This document shows, one piece after another, positions 1 to 9,542 of a stretch of DNA of 64,000 nt. The DNA comes from Kitasatospora kifunensis (GTDB lineage: Bacteria; Actinomycetota; Actinomycetes; Streptomycetales; Streptomycetaceae): the NCBI RefSeq assembly GCF_014203855.1, contig NZ_JACHJV010000002.1, forward strand, positions 868,001 through 932,000, read 5' to 3'. The number at the start of each line of letters is the position of its first letter. Position 1 is the stretch's first letter. The translations under genes and the position numbers were made by a program. The notes beneath the pieces were generated by a model. The model saw nothing but the letters and a program-made list of their open reading frames with translations, had not been told where the DNA came from and did not search any database.

Positions 1-3000
1 AGTACGGGTGTCTGGTCGGTGCCTGGTCGCAGGACCAGGTACAGGGCGAGTTGGTCGGTGTCGGAGCCTGGTGTGGTGACTGCCACCGCGGCGGTGAACG
101 ATGTTTCCACCGCGGGGTGTTCCTCTACGACGGCCTCGATCTCGTGTGGTGCCAGGTTGCGGCCGTTGACGACGATCGTGTCCTTGGCCCGTCCGGTCAT
201 GGTCAGCCGGCCTGCCTTGAGGTAGGCGAGGTCGCCGGTGTCGAACCAGCCGTCCGTGGTGAACGCGGCCGTGTTTTGGTGGGGGTTGTCGTGGTAGCCG
301 CTGGTGACCGAGGGGCCGAGGATCTGGAAGTGACCCACGGTTCCTTCGGGTACTACCTGGTTCTTGTCGTCGGTGATCCGGATCGATGTGCCCGGGTAGG
401 GGCGGCCGAGGCAGACGTAGCGGTCGTCGTCGTGGCTGTTCTCGAGTGTCAGGACCGCGTCGGTCTGTGCCGAGCTGGTTTCTGCCATGCCCCACACCGG
501 GTGCAGGGCGTTGGCCGGCAGTCCGTAGGGGGTCAGTTGGCGGATGAACGTGCGGGCGGTTCGTACGACGACGCTCTCCGCGCCGTTCGCGATGATCCGC
601 AGTGCGGACAGGTCCCAGGACTTGCCGGCGAACTGCTCGGCGCGCTCGTTGACCAGGCCGAAGGCGAAGTTCGGTGCCCATGTCCAGGTGACGCGGTACT
701 TGGACAGGGCGTCCAGCCAGCGCAGTGGTTCTTCGAGTACCCAGGTGGGTGCGCACAGGATCTGACGGGCTCCGAGTACCACGTCGCGCAGGTGTACGTG
801 CACGATGCCGCCGACGTGGTCCATCGGCATCCAGTTGAACGAGACGTCTGTTGGGCCCAGGTCGTTGATCTGGGCGGTGCCGGCGGTACGGGCGAGGATG
901 TTGCGGTGGCGCAGTTCGACTGCCTTGGGCGCGCCCGTGCTGCCGGAGGTCAGCATGAGGAGTACCAGGTCGTCGCTGTGGGCGGTGTGCCAGTGGCGGT
1001 CCTCCTCGTGGCGTGCCAGTTCATCGATGGCCGCGATACGCGGTTGTGGCCCGGTGGGGCGTCGCAGCAGTTCGGCGATGTTGTCGGGGGAGGACCCGGT
1101 GGTGAGGACCAGGGGGTGTCCGAGCATCTGCCAGGCGCTCTCCAGCTTCTGCGACTGCGCGGACTTCTGTGTGTAGCCCAGTGGTGGTGCGGCCAGTGGG
1201 ACGGCGATCATGCCGCCGATCGCGCAGGCCCAGAAGCCGGTGATGAACTCCCGGGTGTCGGCGAGTTGGAGGACCACCTTGTCGCCGGGGGCGAGGCCAA
1301 GGCCGCGTAGGCCGCGCAGCACCCTGGACGCGTCCTGGGCCAGCCGCTGGTAGGACTGCCGGTCCTCACTACCGTCCGCCCGCACATGCACTACCTCGCC
1401 GTCGCCCTCGGCAGCGGCCCGCAGGGCTTCGGTGAGCGAGGCAAACGGCAGCTCACGCAGTTCCGGGCCCTCGCTGAGCGACAGTCGGGCTTCGTCGGCG
1501 GGCGCCGCGTGCTGGTTATCGGAGGAGGAGGAGGAGGAGACGGCTTGGCCAGGCGCGCCGAGCAGGTCCCCGATGTGTAGGGGCTCCGGGGTCGGCCACT
1601 CGATGTCCCGTACGACCACCGCAGCGCCGGATGCACCGTCCGCGGCGGCGAGCCGCCGCTGCCAGGCGCCGGCCAGACGGTCGTCCAGTACGGGCAGGGC
1701 GAACAACGCTTCGGTGTCGAGCGCGCCCTCGTCGGTGCGCGGCAGCGCCGATACGAGGACGACGCGCAGCGGCGCCGATGTCGCGGGCAGCGCGGCCCGT
1801 CCGGCGACGGCCAGCCGTGCCGGATCGACGGACCCGCCGGGCACCACGTACGCGACCGGCTCGGCCACGCCCTCCCGCGAGGTCCGTACGGACACGAGGC
1901 ACTCGCGCACGCCGTCCTGGGCGAGCAGGGACCTCTCGCACGCCGGGAGCCTGTCCGCGAGGGCGTCCTCGTCGAAGGACAGCGGCAGCCGCGACAGCGG
2001 GCACTGCGGATCGGCGGTGGCACCCACCAGCACCCGGTGCAGCCGCTCGATCAGCGCTTCAACGGTCGCACGTTCGAACAGCTCCGTGCTGAACTCCATG
2101 GAACCGGCCAGTCCTTCGGGCTGACCGTCCGGGCCGCGCCGCTCGGCCACCGACAGTGTCAGGTCGAATCGGGACACGCCGACGTCGGCGGGTTCGAGGC
2201 GCACCGTGGACCCGGCCATCTCCAACTGGGCGTCGCCTGCGTTCTGCATCGCCAGCATGACCTGGAACAAGGGGTGGCGGCCCACCACGCGGCGCGGGTT
2301 GATCCGGTCGACCAGCCAGTTGAAGGGAAGGTCCTGGTGGGCCTGGGCGGCGAAGTTGGTGTCGCGGACCTGGTCGAGCAGGGCAGCGAACGACGGGTCG
2401 CCGGAGGTGTCGGTGCGCAGCACCAGCGTGTTGGAGAAGAAGCCGACGAGGCTGTCCAGCGCGACGTCGTCCCGGCCCGCGACTGCCGTGCCCAGCGGGA
2501 TGTCGGTGCCCGCCCCGGACAGGGTCATGGCCGCCGACAGCGCCGCCTGGAGCACCATGAAGACGCTCGCTCGGTGTGTGACGGCCAGCTCGTTCAGGCT
2601 CCGGTGGAGCTCGGCGTCGATAGCGATCGGCACGGCGTCGCCCGCGTAGGTGTGCGTCCGCTCGCGTGGCCGGTCGTACGGCAGGTCCAGCTGCTCGGGC
2701 AGGCCCGCCAGATGCTCCTCCCAGTGAGCGAGCTGACGGCCCGCATGGCTCTGCGGATCCGCCGGGTCGCCGAGCAGGTCGCTCTGCCAGAGCGTGTAGT
2801 CGCCGTACTGGACGGGCAGCTCGCCCCACTTCGGGGCTCGGCCCCCGGCCCGCGCGGTGTACGCCTCGGCCAGGTCCTGGGCCAGCGGCACGAGGGACCA
2901 GCCGTCCGCCGCGATGTGGTGCAGCACCAGCAGAAGGGTGTTCGTTCCGTCGTCGGAGCTGAACAGGTGGCAGCGCAACGGTAGTTCAGCGCTCAGGTCG

Positions 3001-6000
3001 AAGCCGGCCCGCGCCGCCTCGTGTACCCGCGACCGCAGCTCGTCGGCCGCAACGTCCACGACCTCCAGCTCCGGACGGACCTCGTGCGCTTCGCGTACGA
3101 GCTGCCAGGGATCCCCTCCGTCATCGGGAAAGACCGTGCGCAGTGCTTCGTGCCGCGCGCAGACGTCGACGAGCGCCTCGCGCAGGATCCCGGCGTCGAC
3201 CCCGGCGCTGAGAGCGAGGATGAACGGGATGTTGTAGGTGGGGCTGGAGCCTTCCAGGCGGTTGAGGAACCAGATACGGGCCTGGGCCGGTGACAACGGC
3301 AGACGCTCCGGACGTGCCGCCGGCGCCAGGATCGGCCTGGCTTCGCCACCGGCCGGGGCGGACACGTCCAGCAGCGCGGCCAGCTCCCCCGGGCGGGGCG
3401 CCTCGAACACTGCCGCCATGCCGATCTCCACATCGAGCGTGGCACGAACCCGGGTCAGCAGACGCGTCGCGAGCAGCGAGTGCCCGCCCAGGCTGAAGAA
3501 GTCGTCGTCGACGCCGACCGTCCCGTCGGGCAGCCGCAGGACTTCCTCGAAGAGGCGGCACAACCGCTCCTCCGTCCGCGTGGCGGCGGCCCGCCCGGAC
3601 GCGGCGGAGGTGAAGTCCGGGGTGGGCAGGGCCTTGGCGTCGAGCTTGCCGTTGAGCGTCAGCGGCAGCGACGGCAGCACCACACAGGCGTTCGGCACCA
3701 TGTGCTCGGGCAGCGCCGCCGCCAGGTGCGCGCGCAGGGCGGCCGGTTCAGGGGTACGGCCAGCCGCTGGCACGGCGTACGCCACCAGCAGCTGCGTGCC
3801 GTGCTCCGTCTCCCGGGCCACGACCGCCGCCTGCGCGACCTCCGGGTGGCTCCCCAGAGCCGCCTCGATCTCGCCCGGCTCGATGCGAAAGCCACGGATC
3901 TTCAACTGCCGGTCGGCGCGCCCGGCGTACTCCAGCGTGCCGTCGGACAGGCGCCGGGCCAGGTCACCGGTGCGGTACATCCGGGCGCCTTCTGGACCGA
4001 ACGGGTCGGACACGAACCGCTCGGCGGTTAGCTCCGGCCGGTTCAGGTAGCCACGGGCCAGGCCGGGTCCGGACACGTACATCTCGCCCGTCCAGCCGGG
4101 CGGGACGGGCCGCCGGCAGCGGTCGAGAACGTACACGCGCAGATCCGGCAGGGCAGTGCCGATGACGCTGCTCGCCCGGTCAGCCTCGACGAGGGCGCGG
4201 GTGACGCGCTGGAAAGTGACGTGCACGGTCGTCTCGGTGATGCCGTACATATTGACCAGCGCGGGGGCCTCGTCGCCGTACCGCTCTACCCACGCACGCA
4301 GATGAGCCGGCTCCAGCGCCTCACCGCCGAAGATGACATAGCGCAGGGCCAGCTCCGCCCCCTCTGCCTCCTCCCGGTCGGCCTGAATCAGCTGCTGGAA
4401 GGCGGAGGGCGTCTGGTTCAGGACGGTGACGCGCTCGCGGCGCAGCAGCTGAAGGAACTCGCCGGGCGACCGGGTGACCGGCTGTGGGACGACGACCAGT
4501 CGGCCGCCGTGCAGCAGCGGCCCCCAGATCTCCCAGACGGAGAAGTCGAAGGCGTAGGAGTGGAAGAGCGTCCACACGTCGTCCGGGCCGAAGGAGAACA
4601 GCCCGGCGGACGTCCCGAAGAGCCGGACGACGTTGGAGTGCGGGATCACCACGCCCTTCGGGCGGCCGGTGGAGCCCGAGGTGTGGATGATGTACGCGGC
4701 GTCGCTCGGAGTCAGTGGAGCACGGCGGTCCATGTCGCCGAGATCAGCGGCGGAGTAGAGGGCCAGCTCGCGCTCGGTGGCCATGTCGCCGAGAGTGATG
4801 ACGGAGGCACCGGTGTCCGGCAGTGCGGGCGCCACCTCAGCGTGCGTCACGAGGAGTGCGGGCCCGGCGTCTTCGGCCACCATGCGGATGCGCTCGGCCG
4901 GGTAGCCGGGGTCCAGCGGCAGATAGGCGGCGCCCGACTTCAGCACCGAGAGCAGGGCCGTGATCAGCTCCAGGGAGCGGGGCAGCGCGAGGGCCACGAC
5001 GGTGCCCGGTCCGGCACCGCGCTCGACGAGGAGCCGAGCCAGCCGGTTGGCGCGGGCGTTGAGCTCGGCGTAGGCCAGGTGGGTGCCCTCGTGGGTGACG
5101 GCGATCGCGTCGGGCGTACGGGCGCTCTGGGCCTCGAACCGCGCGGGGAGCGTCGTGTCCGGCGCGGGCGGGGCGCTCGGGGCGGGGGCGTACTGCGGGT
5201 CCTCTCCGGGAAGCAGCAGGGAGAGACTGGCGACGTCCGCAGCCTCCTCGGTGCCGGTCGCCGCCTCAGCGAACTGCCGCAGCAGGAGCAGGAAGCGGGC
5301 CTCGTGCTCGGCCAGCTGGTTCTCTGAGTAGAGGGCCGGGTTGGCGGCGAAGGCGATGTGCAGCCCGCTGCCGCCGCTCCCCGGCCGCAGCGTGATCGAC
5401 AGGTCCTCGACCGGACCGCCCGTCAGATGGTGAAAGGTCGTGCGGTGTTCGCCAAAGCGCGGCTCATTGTCGAACGGCACGAGGTTGACGACCGGCCCGT
5501 ACAGCCGCCGGTCGCGGCCCAGGAGCCGCAGGTCACGGCGCAGGTCCTCGCCCCGGTAGCGCTGGTGCGCGCGGACGGCACGCAGTCTCGCTGCCACGTC
5601 GCGGACAAGTTGAGCCAGGCTCGTACCTGGGCGCACGGCTACGCGCAGCGGCAGGATGTTGGACACCACGCCGGGTATCCGCAGGGCTGCGGAACCGGAC
5701 CGGTTCATGGTGGGTAGCCCGAGCACGATGTCCTCGGCGCCGGTGGCCCGGTGGACGTACGCGGCGGCCACCGCGAGGAACAGCTCGGCTCGGCCCGTGC
5801 CCAGGCGCGCGGCGGCGGCCGACAGTCGTTCGGTGTCCGCCGCGGAGAGGGTGGTGGCGCGGCGCAGGGAGACGGGGCACGGCGGCGCGGTGCCTTCGGT
5901 CAGGCTTGGGACCTCGGGGGCACCCTCGAACTGCCCGGTCCAGAAGGCGCGGTCGACCGCGAACCGGTCGCAGGCACGGTAGGCGCTCTCCTCGTCGAGC

Positions 6001-6533
6001 AGCCGTGTCAGCGGTGCGAACCCGCGCTCCGGCTCCCGCCTGGCGGCCAACGCGGTGTAGACCTCGGCCACCCGCCGGGCGATGAGGGTGTAGCCGTAGC
6101 CGTCGAGCAGGATGTGGTGCGCCCGCTGGTACCAGAAGAATCGGTCGGGTGCAGCCGTGAAGAGTGCCTGCGTGAAGAGCGGCCCTTCGGTGAGCTCGAC
6201 GGGGGTGGCGAGATCGGCGAGCATCCATGCTCTGGCGGCCGCGCGCGCGTCCGGCTCGGCGCTGACGTCCACGCGGTGCAGCGGCCAGTCGCCTACGGGC
6301 GCGAGGAGGGCGCGGGGGCCGTCGGCCGTCTCGGTGAAGCGCAGTCCGAAGGTCTCAGCTTCGGCGACAGTGCGGCGCAGGGCAGTCTCGAAGAGACCGG
6401 TGTCGAGAGGGCCGTGGATCTCCACATATTCGCCGGTGTTGTAGGCCGCGTTCGCGGGGTCGAGCCGCTGGGCGAACCAGATGCCCTCCTGCGCGCCCGA
6501 CAACGGACGGACGGCGTCCTCGTGAACAGACAT
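1..6533 (-). CDS. antC: Antimycin-type NRPS (AntC-like), C-A(Thr)-PCP-C-A(keto acid), 3' end outside window
   Basis: Non-ribosomal peptide synthetase of which 2177 residues are visible; the rest lies beyond the left edge. The start is ATG at 6533 (MSVHEDAVRPLSGAQEGIWF). Domain order: condensation (residues 1-430, AHHILLDGYG near 139); adenylation 1 (450-950, HTSGSTGRPKG near 623); carrier domain (serine in LGGHSLLATR near 1017); condensation 2 (from about 1078, LHHIAADGW near 1208); a remnant of an adenylation C-terminal subdomain (about 1515-1612, LPRTDEGALD); a serine run; then a second adenylation domain (LTSGSTGAPKAVE near 1861). Aligning adenylation 1 to GrsA gives pocket residues D-F-W-N-I-G-M-V-H, the known threonine code. 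The second domain is unlike amino-acid domains (MPMDHVGGIVHVHLRD), and the preceding A-subdomain remnant resembles the pseudo-Asub of keto-acid modules. With the genes at 24-37 kb this fits AntC (Thr, then pyruvate reduced in cis), but the expected KR and second carrier domain would lie outside the window. Confidence 0.85.
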   Translation of the reverse strand, partial: MSVHEDAVRPLSGAQEGIWFAQRLDPANAAYNTGEYVEIHGPLDTGLFETALRRTVAEAETFGLRFTETADGPRALLAPVGDWPLHRVDVSAEPDARAAARAWMLADLATPVELTEGPLFTQALFTAAPDRFFWYQRAHHILLDGYGYTLIARRVAEVYTALAARREPERGFAPLTRLLDEESAYRACDRFAVDRAFWTGQFEGAPEVPSLTEGTAPPCPVSLRRATTLSAADTERLSAAAARLGTGRAELFLAVAAAYVHRATGAEDIVLGLPTMNRSGSAALRIPGVVSNILPLRVAVRPGTSLAQLVRDVAARLRAVRAHQRYRGEDLRRDLRLLGRDRRLYGPVVNLVPFDNEPRFGEHRTTFHHLTGGPVEDLSITLRPGSGGSGLHIAFAANPALYSENQLAEHEARFLLLLRQFAEAATGTEEAADVASLSLLLPGEDPQYAPAPSAPPAPDTTLPARFEAQSARTPDAIAVTHEGTHLAYAELNARANRLARLLVERGAGPGTVVALALPRSLELITALLSVLKSGAAYLPLDPGYPAERIRMVAEDAGPALLVTHAEVAPALPDTGASVITLGDMATERELALYSAADLGDMDRRAPLTPSDAAYIIHTSGSTGRPKGVVIPHSNVVRLFGTSAGLFSFGPDDVWTLFHSYAFDFSVWEIWGPLLHGGRLVVVPQPVTRSPGEFLQLLRRERVTVLNQTPSAFQQLIQADREEAEGAELALRYVIFGGEALEPAHLRAWVERYGDEAPALVNMYGITETTVHVTFQRVTRALVEADRASSVIGTALPDLRVYVLDRCRRPVPPGWTGEMYVSGPGLARGYLNRPELTAERFVSDPFGPEGARMYRTGDLARRLSDGTLEYAGRADRQLKIRGFRIEPGEIEAALGSHPEVAQAAVVARETEHGTQLLVAYAVPAAGRTPEPAALRAHLAAALPEHMVPNACVVLPSLPLTLNGKLDAKALPTPDFTSAASGRAAATRTEERLCRLFEEVLRLPDGTVGVDDDFFSLGGHSLLATRLLTRVRATLDVEIGMAAVFEAPRPGELAALLDVSAPAGGEARPILAPAARPERLPLSPAQARIWFLNRLEGSSPTYNIPFILALSAGVDAGILREALVDVCARHEALRTVFPDDGGDPWQLVREAHEVRPELEVVDVAADELRSRVHEAARAGFDLSAELPLRCHLFSSDDGTNTLLLVLHHIAADGWSLVPLAQDLAEAYTARAGGRAPKWGELPVQYGDYTLWQSDLLGDPADPQSHAGRQLAHWEEHLAGLPEQLDLPYDRPRERTHTYAGDAVPIAIDAELHRSLNELAVTHRASVFMVLQAALSAAMTLSGAGTDIPLGTAVAGRDDVALDSLVGFFSNTLVLRTDTSGDPSFAALLDQVRDTNFAAQAHQDLPFNWLVDRINPRRVVGRHPLFQVMLAMQNAGDAQLEMAGSTVRLEPADVGVSRFDLTLSVAERRGPDGQPEGLAGSMEFSTELFERATVEALIERLHRVLVGATADPQCPLSRLPLSFDEDALADRLPACERSLLAQDGVRECLVSVRTSREGVAEPVAYVVPGGSVDPARLAVAGRAALPATSAPLRVVLVSALPRTDEGALDTEALFALPVLDDRLAGAWQRRLAAADGASGAAVVVRDIEWPTPEPLHIGDLLGAPGQAVSSSSSSDNQHAAPADEARLSLSEGPELRELPFASLTEALRAAAEGDGEVVHVRADGSEDRQSYQRLAQDASRVLRGLRGLGLAPGDKVVLQLADTREFITGFWACAIGGMIAVPLAAPPLGYTQKSAQSQKLESAWQMLGHPLVLTTGSSPDNIAELLRRPTGPQPRIAAIDELARHEEDRHWHTAHSDDLVLLMLTSGSTGAPKAVELRHRNILARTAGTAQINDLGPTDVSFNWMPMDHVGGIVHVHLRDVVLGARQILCAPTWVLEEPLRWLDALSKYRVTWTWAPNFAFGLVNERAEQFAGKSWDLSALRIIANGAESVVVRTARTFIRQLTPYGLPANALHPVWGMAETSSAQTDAVLTLENSHDDDRYVCLGRPYPGTSIRITDDKNQVVPEGTVGHFQILGPSVTSGYHDNPHQNTAAFTTDGWFDTGDLAYLKAGRLTMTGRAKDTIVVNGRNLAPHEIEAVVEEHPAVETSFTAAVAVTTPGSDTDQLALYLVLRPGTDQTPV

Positions 6534-7001
6534 GGCACCAACCCTCAGTAGGCGTATCAAACGGTCAGGATGAAAAGGCCTGCGGGAGCACCGCGCAGGG
6601 CGCCTTCGGGTAGGCGCTTTCGGCCGACAATACGAGTAGGAAATTCGCTGCACGCACACCTGGTGGAACCGAAAGTGAGCAGCGGGGGAGACGCTTCCAA
6701 CGACGGCTTCGCGAGCACCATGGTGAGCGAACCGTCTACCGGCACTCACCCTGCACCAGAAGAACCAGGCCAGTCAAGCGAGCCTCGCTCATCCTGCTCC
6801 CTTATGCGGGACTGATACCCCTTAGATTTACACTCGCCAGCATCCGCCTGAGACCCGCCGCGTGCTTCCTGAAAGCACGCGCCGACCCGACCGCACTGAA
6901 AGCGATTCCGCTTCAATGCGTGTGTTGGTCCGCCGGGCGCGCATCGTCGCATCGAGATTCATGGCTTTGGGTTAACCGGCCGCTTCTTCCAAGTAGGGTG
7001 C
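6534..7001. promoter_or_regulatory. Divergent intergenic region, NRPS / ECF sigma factor
   Basis: The 468 bp between the NRPS start and the sigma-factor start must contain the promoters for both divergent transcripts. No convincing gene is present: the short reading frames on either strand match nothing I recognise. In the antimycin system the orphan sigma factor AntA activates biosynthetic promoters, so an AntA-type site upstream of the NRPS or in the 34.3-34.6 kb divergent region is possible, but I could not assign a -35/-10 pair by eye. Confidence 0.45.
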
Positions 7002-7592
7002 ATGACTGAGTCCGAAGCCGCAGCACACCACGTACCGGCCCGCCGAATCACGGGAGTGTCGGCCGCGAGAACGGTGAACGACCCGTGTGCCCCAACGGTG
7101 ATGGCCCTGCTGCCGCTCGCGCAGGCCGGCGACCGCAGGGCCATGAACGACCTTCTCCACCACATCGCGCCCTTTGTCGGACGGCTGTGTCTGTCGATCA
7201 CCCGGCGGCACAGCTCCGACGCCACGCAGGAAGCGATGCTGGCCATCTATCGCGGCATCAGAGGACTGCGCGAGCCCGCCGCCTTCTACGGCTGGGTACG
7301 GGCCGTCGCAGTACGGGAAGCGGTGCGCACCTCCAAGCGGCTGAGTCGGGAGACGGCCGACGAACTGACCGAACTCGCCCATGAGGGCAATCTGTTGGCC
7401 GTCGTCCACATCTCCGACGTCATGGACCGGCTGCCCGACCGGCACCGCCAGATCCTCACCCTGCGCGCCGTCTACGGCCTGAACGAGCAGGAGATGGCGG
7501 CCACCCTGTCCGTGTCGGTCGGCACCGTTCGGTCCCGGCTGCACCGGGCCCGCCGCAGCTTCCAGGACGCCTGGCACCAGCAGTCCGCTTGA
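7002..7592 (+). CDS. antA: ECF-family RNA polymerase sigma factor, AntA-like cluster regulator
   Basis: A 196-residue sigma-70 family protein. Region 2 lies around residues 40-105 (DATQEAMLAIYRGIRG, FYGWVRAVAVREAV) and region 4 around 130-190 (RLPDRHRQILTLRAVYGLN followed by the helix-turn-helix MAATLSVSVGTVRSRLHRAR). No anti-sigma factor gene lies next to it, so it looks like an orphan ECF factor. It is divergent from the Thr-loading NRPS, the same arrangement as the antimycin regulator AntA beside antC. AntA of S. albus is reported to be degraded by ClpXP through a C-terminal Ala-Ala; this protein ends in Gln-Ser-Ala, so that signal is altered. The family call is secure; the AntA assignment rests on context. 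Confidence 0.8.
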   Translation: MTESEAAAHHVPARRITGVSAARTVNDPCAPTVMALLPLAQAGDRRAMNDLLHHIAPFVGRLCLSITRRHSSDATQEAMLAIYRGIRGLREPAAFYGWVRAVAVREAVRTSKRLSRETADELTELAHEGNLLAVVHISDVMDRLPDRHRQILTLRAVYGLNEQEMAATLSVSVGTVRSRLHRARRSFQDAWHQQSA

Positions 7593-9542
7593 CCGCTATC
7601 GCTTGTGGGCTGGTACGAGAATCCCCCGCTCGTAGCTTGTTCTGCCAGGCCAGGGAGCTCCGGCAGGTCGGAGGGTCACCTGGTAGCCGCATTGGGCGCG
7701 CCGGTTGATCCTCATGCATGTTCTCCTTCGCGTCTGCGATTGCAGGGGGTGGCCATATCAGGCATCGGGGAGCCGGGCAGGTGGCTTCACAAGGCCAGGG
7801 ACGAGCATCTCGCTTAACCTTCATATTGTTGTCCCAGCAGATTCGGGGTGCCTTGTTAAATCTTGGGGTTGATCTCCTAATTCATTGGGGGGTCTCCGCC
7901 TATACGTGACGGTGCACTGTCTTCACGCGCGGGTACGGCCGATTAACTCGTATCCGGTGGGGAGGGCTTCCCGCCGGTCGAAATCTTGGCCGCAGGGAAT
8001 TGACGGACTCTGATGTCTCTGTTCATGATTCGTTGTCGCACTCGGCAGCTCGAGGGAGTCGCACCCCCAATGAATCCCCGGCTTGTCGCGACGCAACAGT
8101 TCAGAAGCCGCCTAAATGTGGCAGGCACAACAAGAAGGAGTCCCATGGAGTCCAGGAAGAGGCCGATGTTCGTCAGCGCCTGTACCCAGGCGCTGACGGC
8201 GACCTGGTCGAACGGGGAGTACGCCGCCCGCCTGGAACCCGCGCACGACCCTGATCAAGCAGGGGCTGGAGCTGCCGGCTGCTGCGACTGTCTGCGTTGT
8301 GCGCACTGTCGATGGTGAGCCTGACCCGCAGGAGCAGTCTCACGGTTGCAGCCAGGAGAGTCCCTCCTGCGACCGCGTCGGAAGTCGCTCGCCTCACTGC
8401 CGCGTGCCACCCATCGAAGCTACCGCCCAGTAGTCCGTCAACTGACGGATGTCGTCGCGGCTGGCCTTGACGCAGTCTCAAGGAGATGGCGAGGACCGCG
8501 CGTATCGAGCTTGTGCCACAAAAGGAACACCTTCTAGGCAACATGCACCAGTGGGGCCCTTGCCGTGCCCTCAGCGTCCAGCCTGCATCGGCGCACCAGC
8601 AAAGGCCCCATCTGTGAACAGCCTGCAAATTTTTCAACCTACGCCTGATGGTAAGGCGAACACCCGGTCAGTACCGCCGCTCGCCTCCCACGCTGCCGAT
8701 CGCCAACGCACCACGCGGATCGGCGCGTCGGCGCCTGTTCCGCTCGGGCTCGCGCCCGCGTCCGCCTTGGTGGGCTTCGTCTGCGCACCCATCAGCCACC
8801 TCGACGCCAGCAGGCACAGGCAGTGGATCTGGTTGTTCTCCCCGATGCTGTTGCCGCTGGCCGTCGGCATTCCCATGGACAACCGCCGCGGTGTGCGCCG
8901 CCGGTGCCCGAGCACCACCTCTCAGCGGATGTCCTTCTCCGGGTTTGCTGTGAGCGAGCGAGGTACCGCGTGGCCTGGACCCAGCGGTTGCCGGCCTCAA
9001 GTAGTGACCAGATCCTCGTCTGCGGATGCCGACTTCGCGCTACCGCCAGCCCAGCGCGACGAGCCACCGAATCACTCTCGGCGGAACGGCGCATGGGGCC
9101 GGCACACCCGATCACATGGCCCGGAATCCACTACCGCCCCGTCCAGGTCTGCCGGCAACACAGTGCCGGCTCCATCTGGACACCGTAGATGCGCGCCACA
9201 CGCGGAGCAGTGGATTCCAGCGCGGGCGACGGCAAGCTACCGCACCGTAGCGAGAGGAGAGCGACGAGGAGCGCACTTCAGCCTCTAGCCCCCCTCAGGG
9301 ACGTCGGTCCGCCGCCCATCATCTCAAGTGATCCACTGGCCAGTCGGCATAGCCCTGCGGCAGTGCCGCCAGCCCCACTTGTCCTCGTGAGCAACTGCCG
9401 GTTCGCGCTCAGCGCCGTCGGCCAGACCAGCAGCCCCACCTGCTGGGCCCTTGGCACCATGCGCCACACCGGTCTGTTCTGAGTCGGACCGTTGGCGCAC
9501 AGGGCCGTCGAGGCGGCTCGTTCGCACAACTGGAGACCTTCT
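7593..9542. other. About 1.95 kb with no recognisable gene apart from one small ORF
   Basis: Between the sigma factor and the LAL regulator. Reading frames on both strands are short, arginine/proline-rich or of atypical composition, and none shows a domain I recognise. One frame (roughly 8740-8900, plus) encodes a short hydrophobic stretch that could be the remains of a membrane protein. The one ORF with a good ribosome-binding site is at 8145-8318. In standard antimycin clusters the acyltransferase gene antB lies next to antA; nothing like it is visible here. The segment looks like degraded or rearranged DNA. Confidence 0.5.
8145..8318 (+). CDS. Putative 57-residue peptide with Cys-rich C-terminus
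   Basis: A short ORF preceded by a strong Shine-Dalgarno (AAGGAG, 4 nt before the ATG). The product starts MESRKRPMFVSACTQAL and ends in CCDCLRCAHCRW, giving five cysteines in the last twelve residues. I know no family it belongs to. A cysteine-dense tail after an Ala/Asp/Gly stretch recalls a metal-binding or modified-peptide precursor, but no maturation enzyme gene lies alongside. It could equally be the 5' end of a gene that shifts frame before the stop. Confidence 0.3.
   Translation: MESRKRPMFVSACTQALTATWSNGEYAARLEPAHDPDQAGAGAAGCCDCLRCAHCRW

Noticed and set aside
2037..5327. Long plus-strand frames opposite the NRPS
   Set aside because: They are antisense shadows with Val/Gly/Arg bias and no domains; the minus frame gives continuous NRPS domains.
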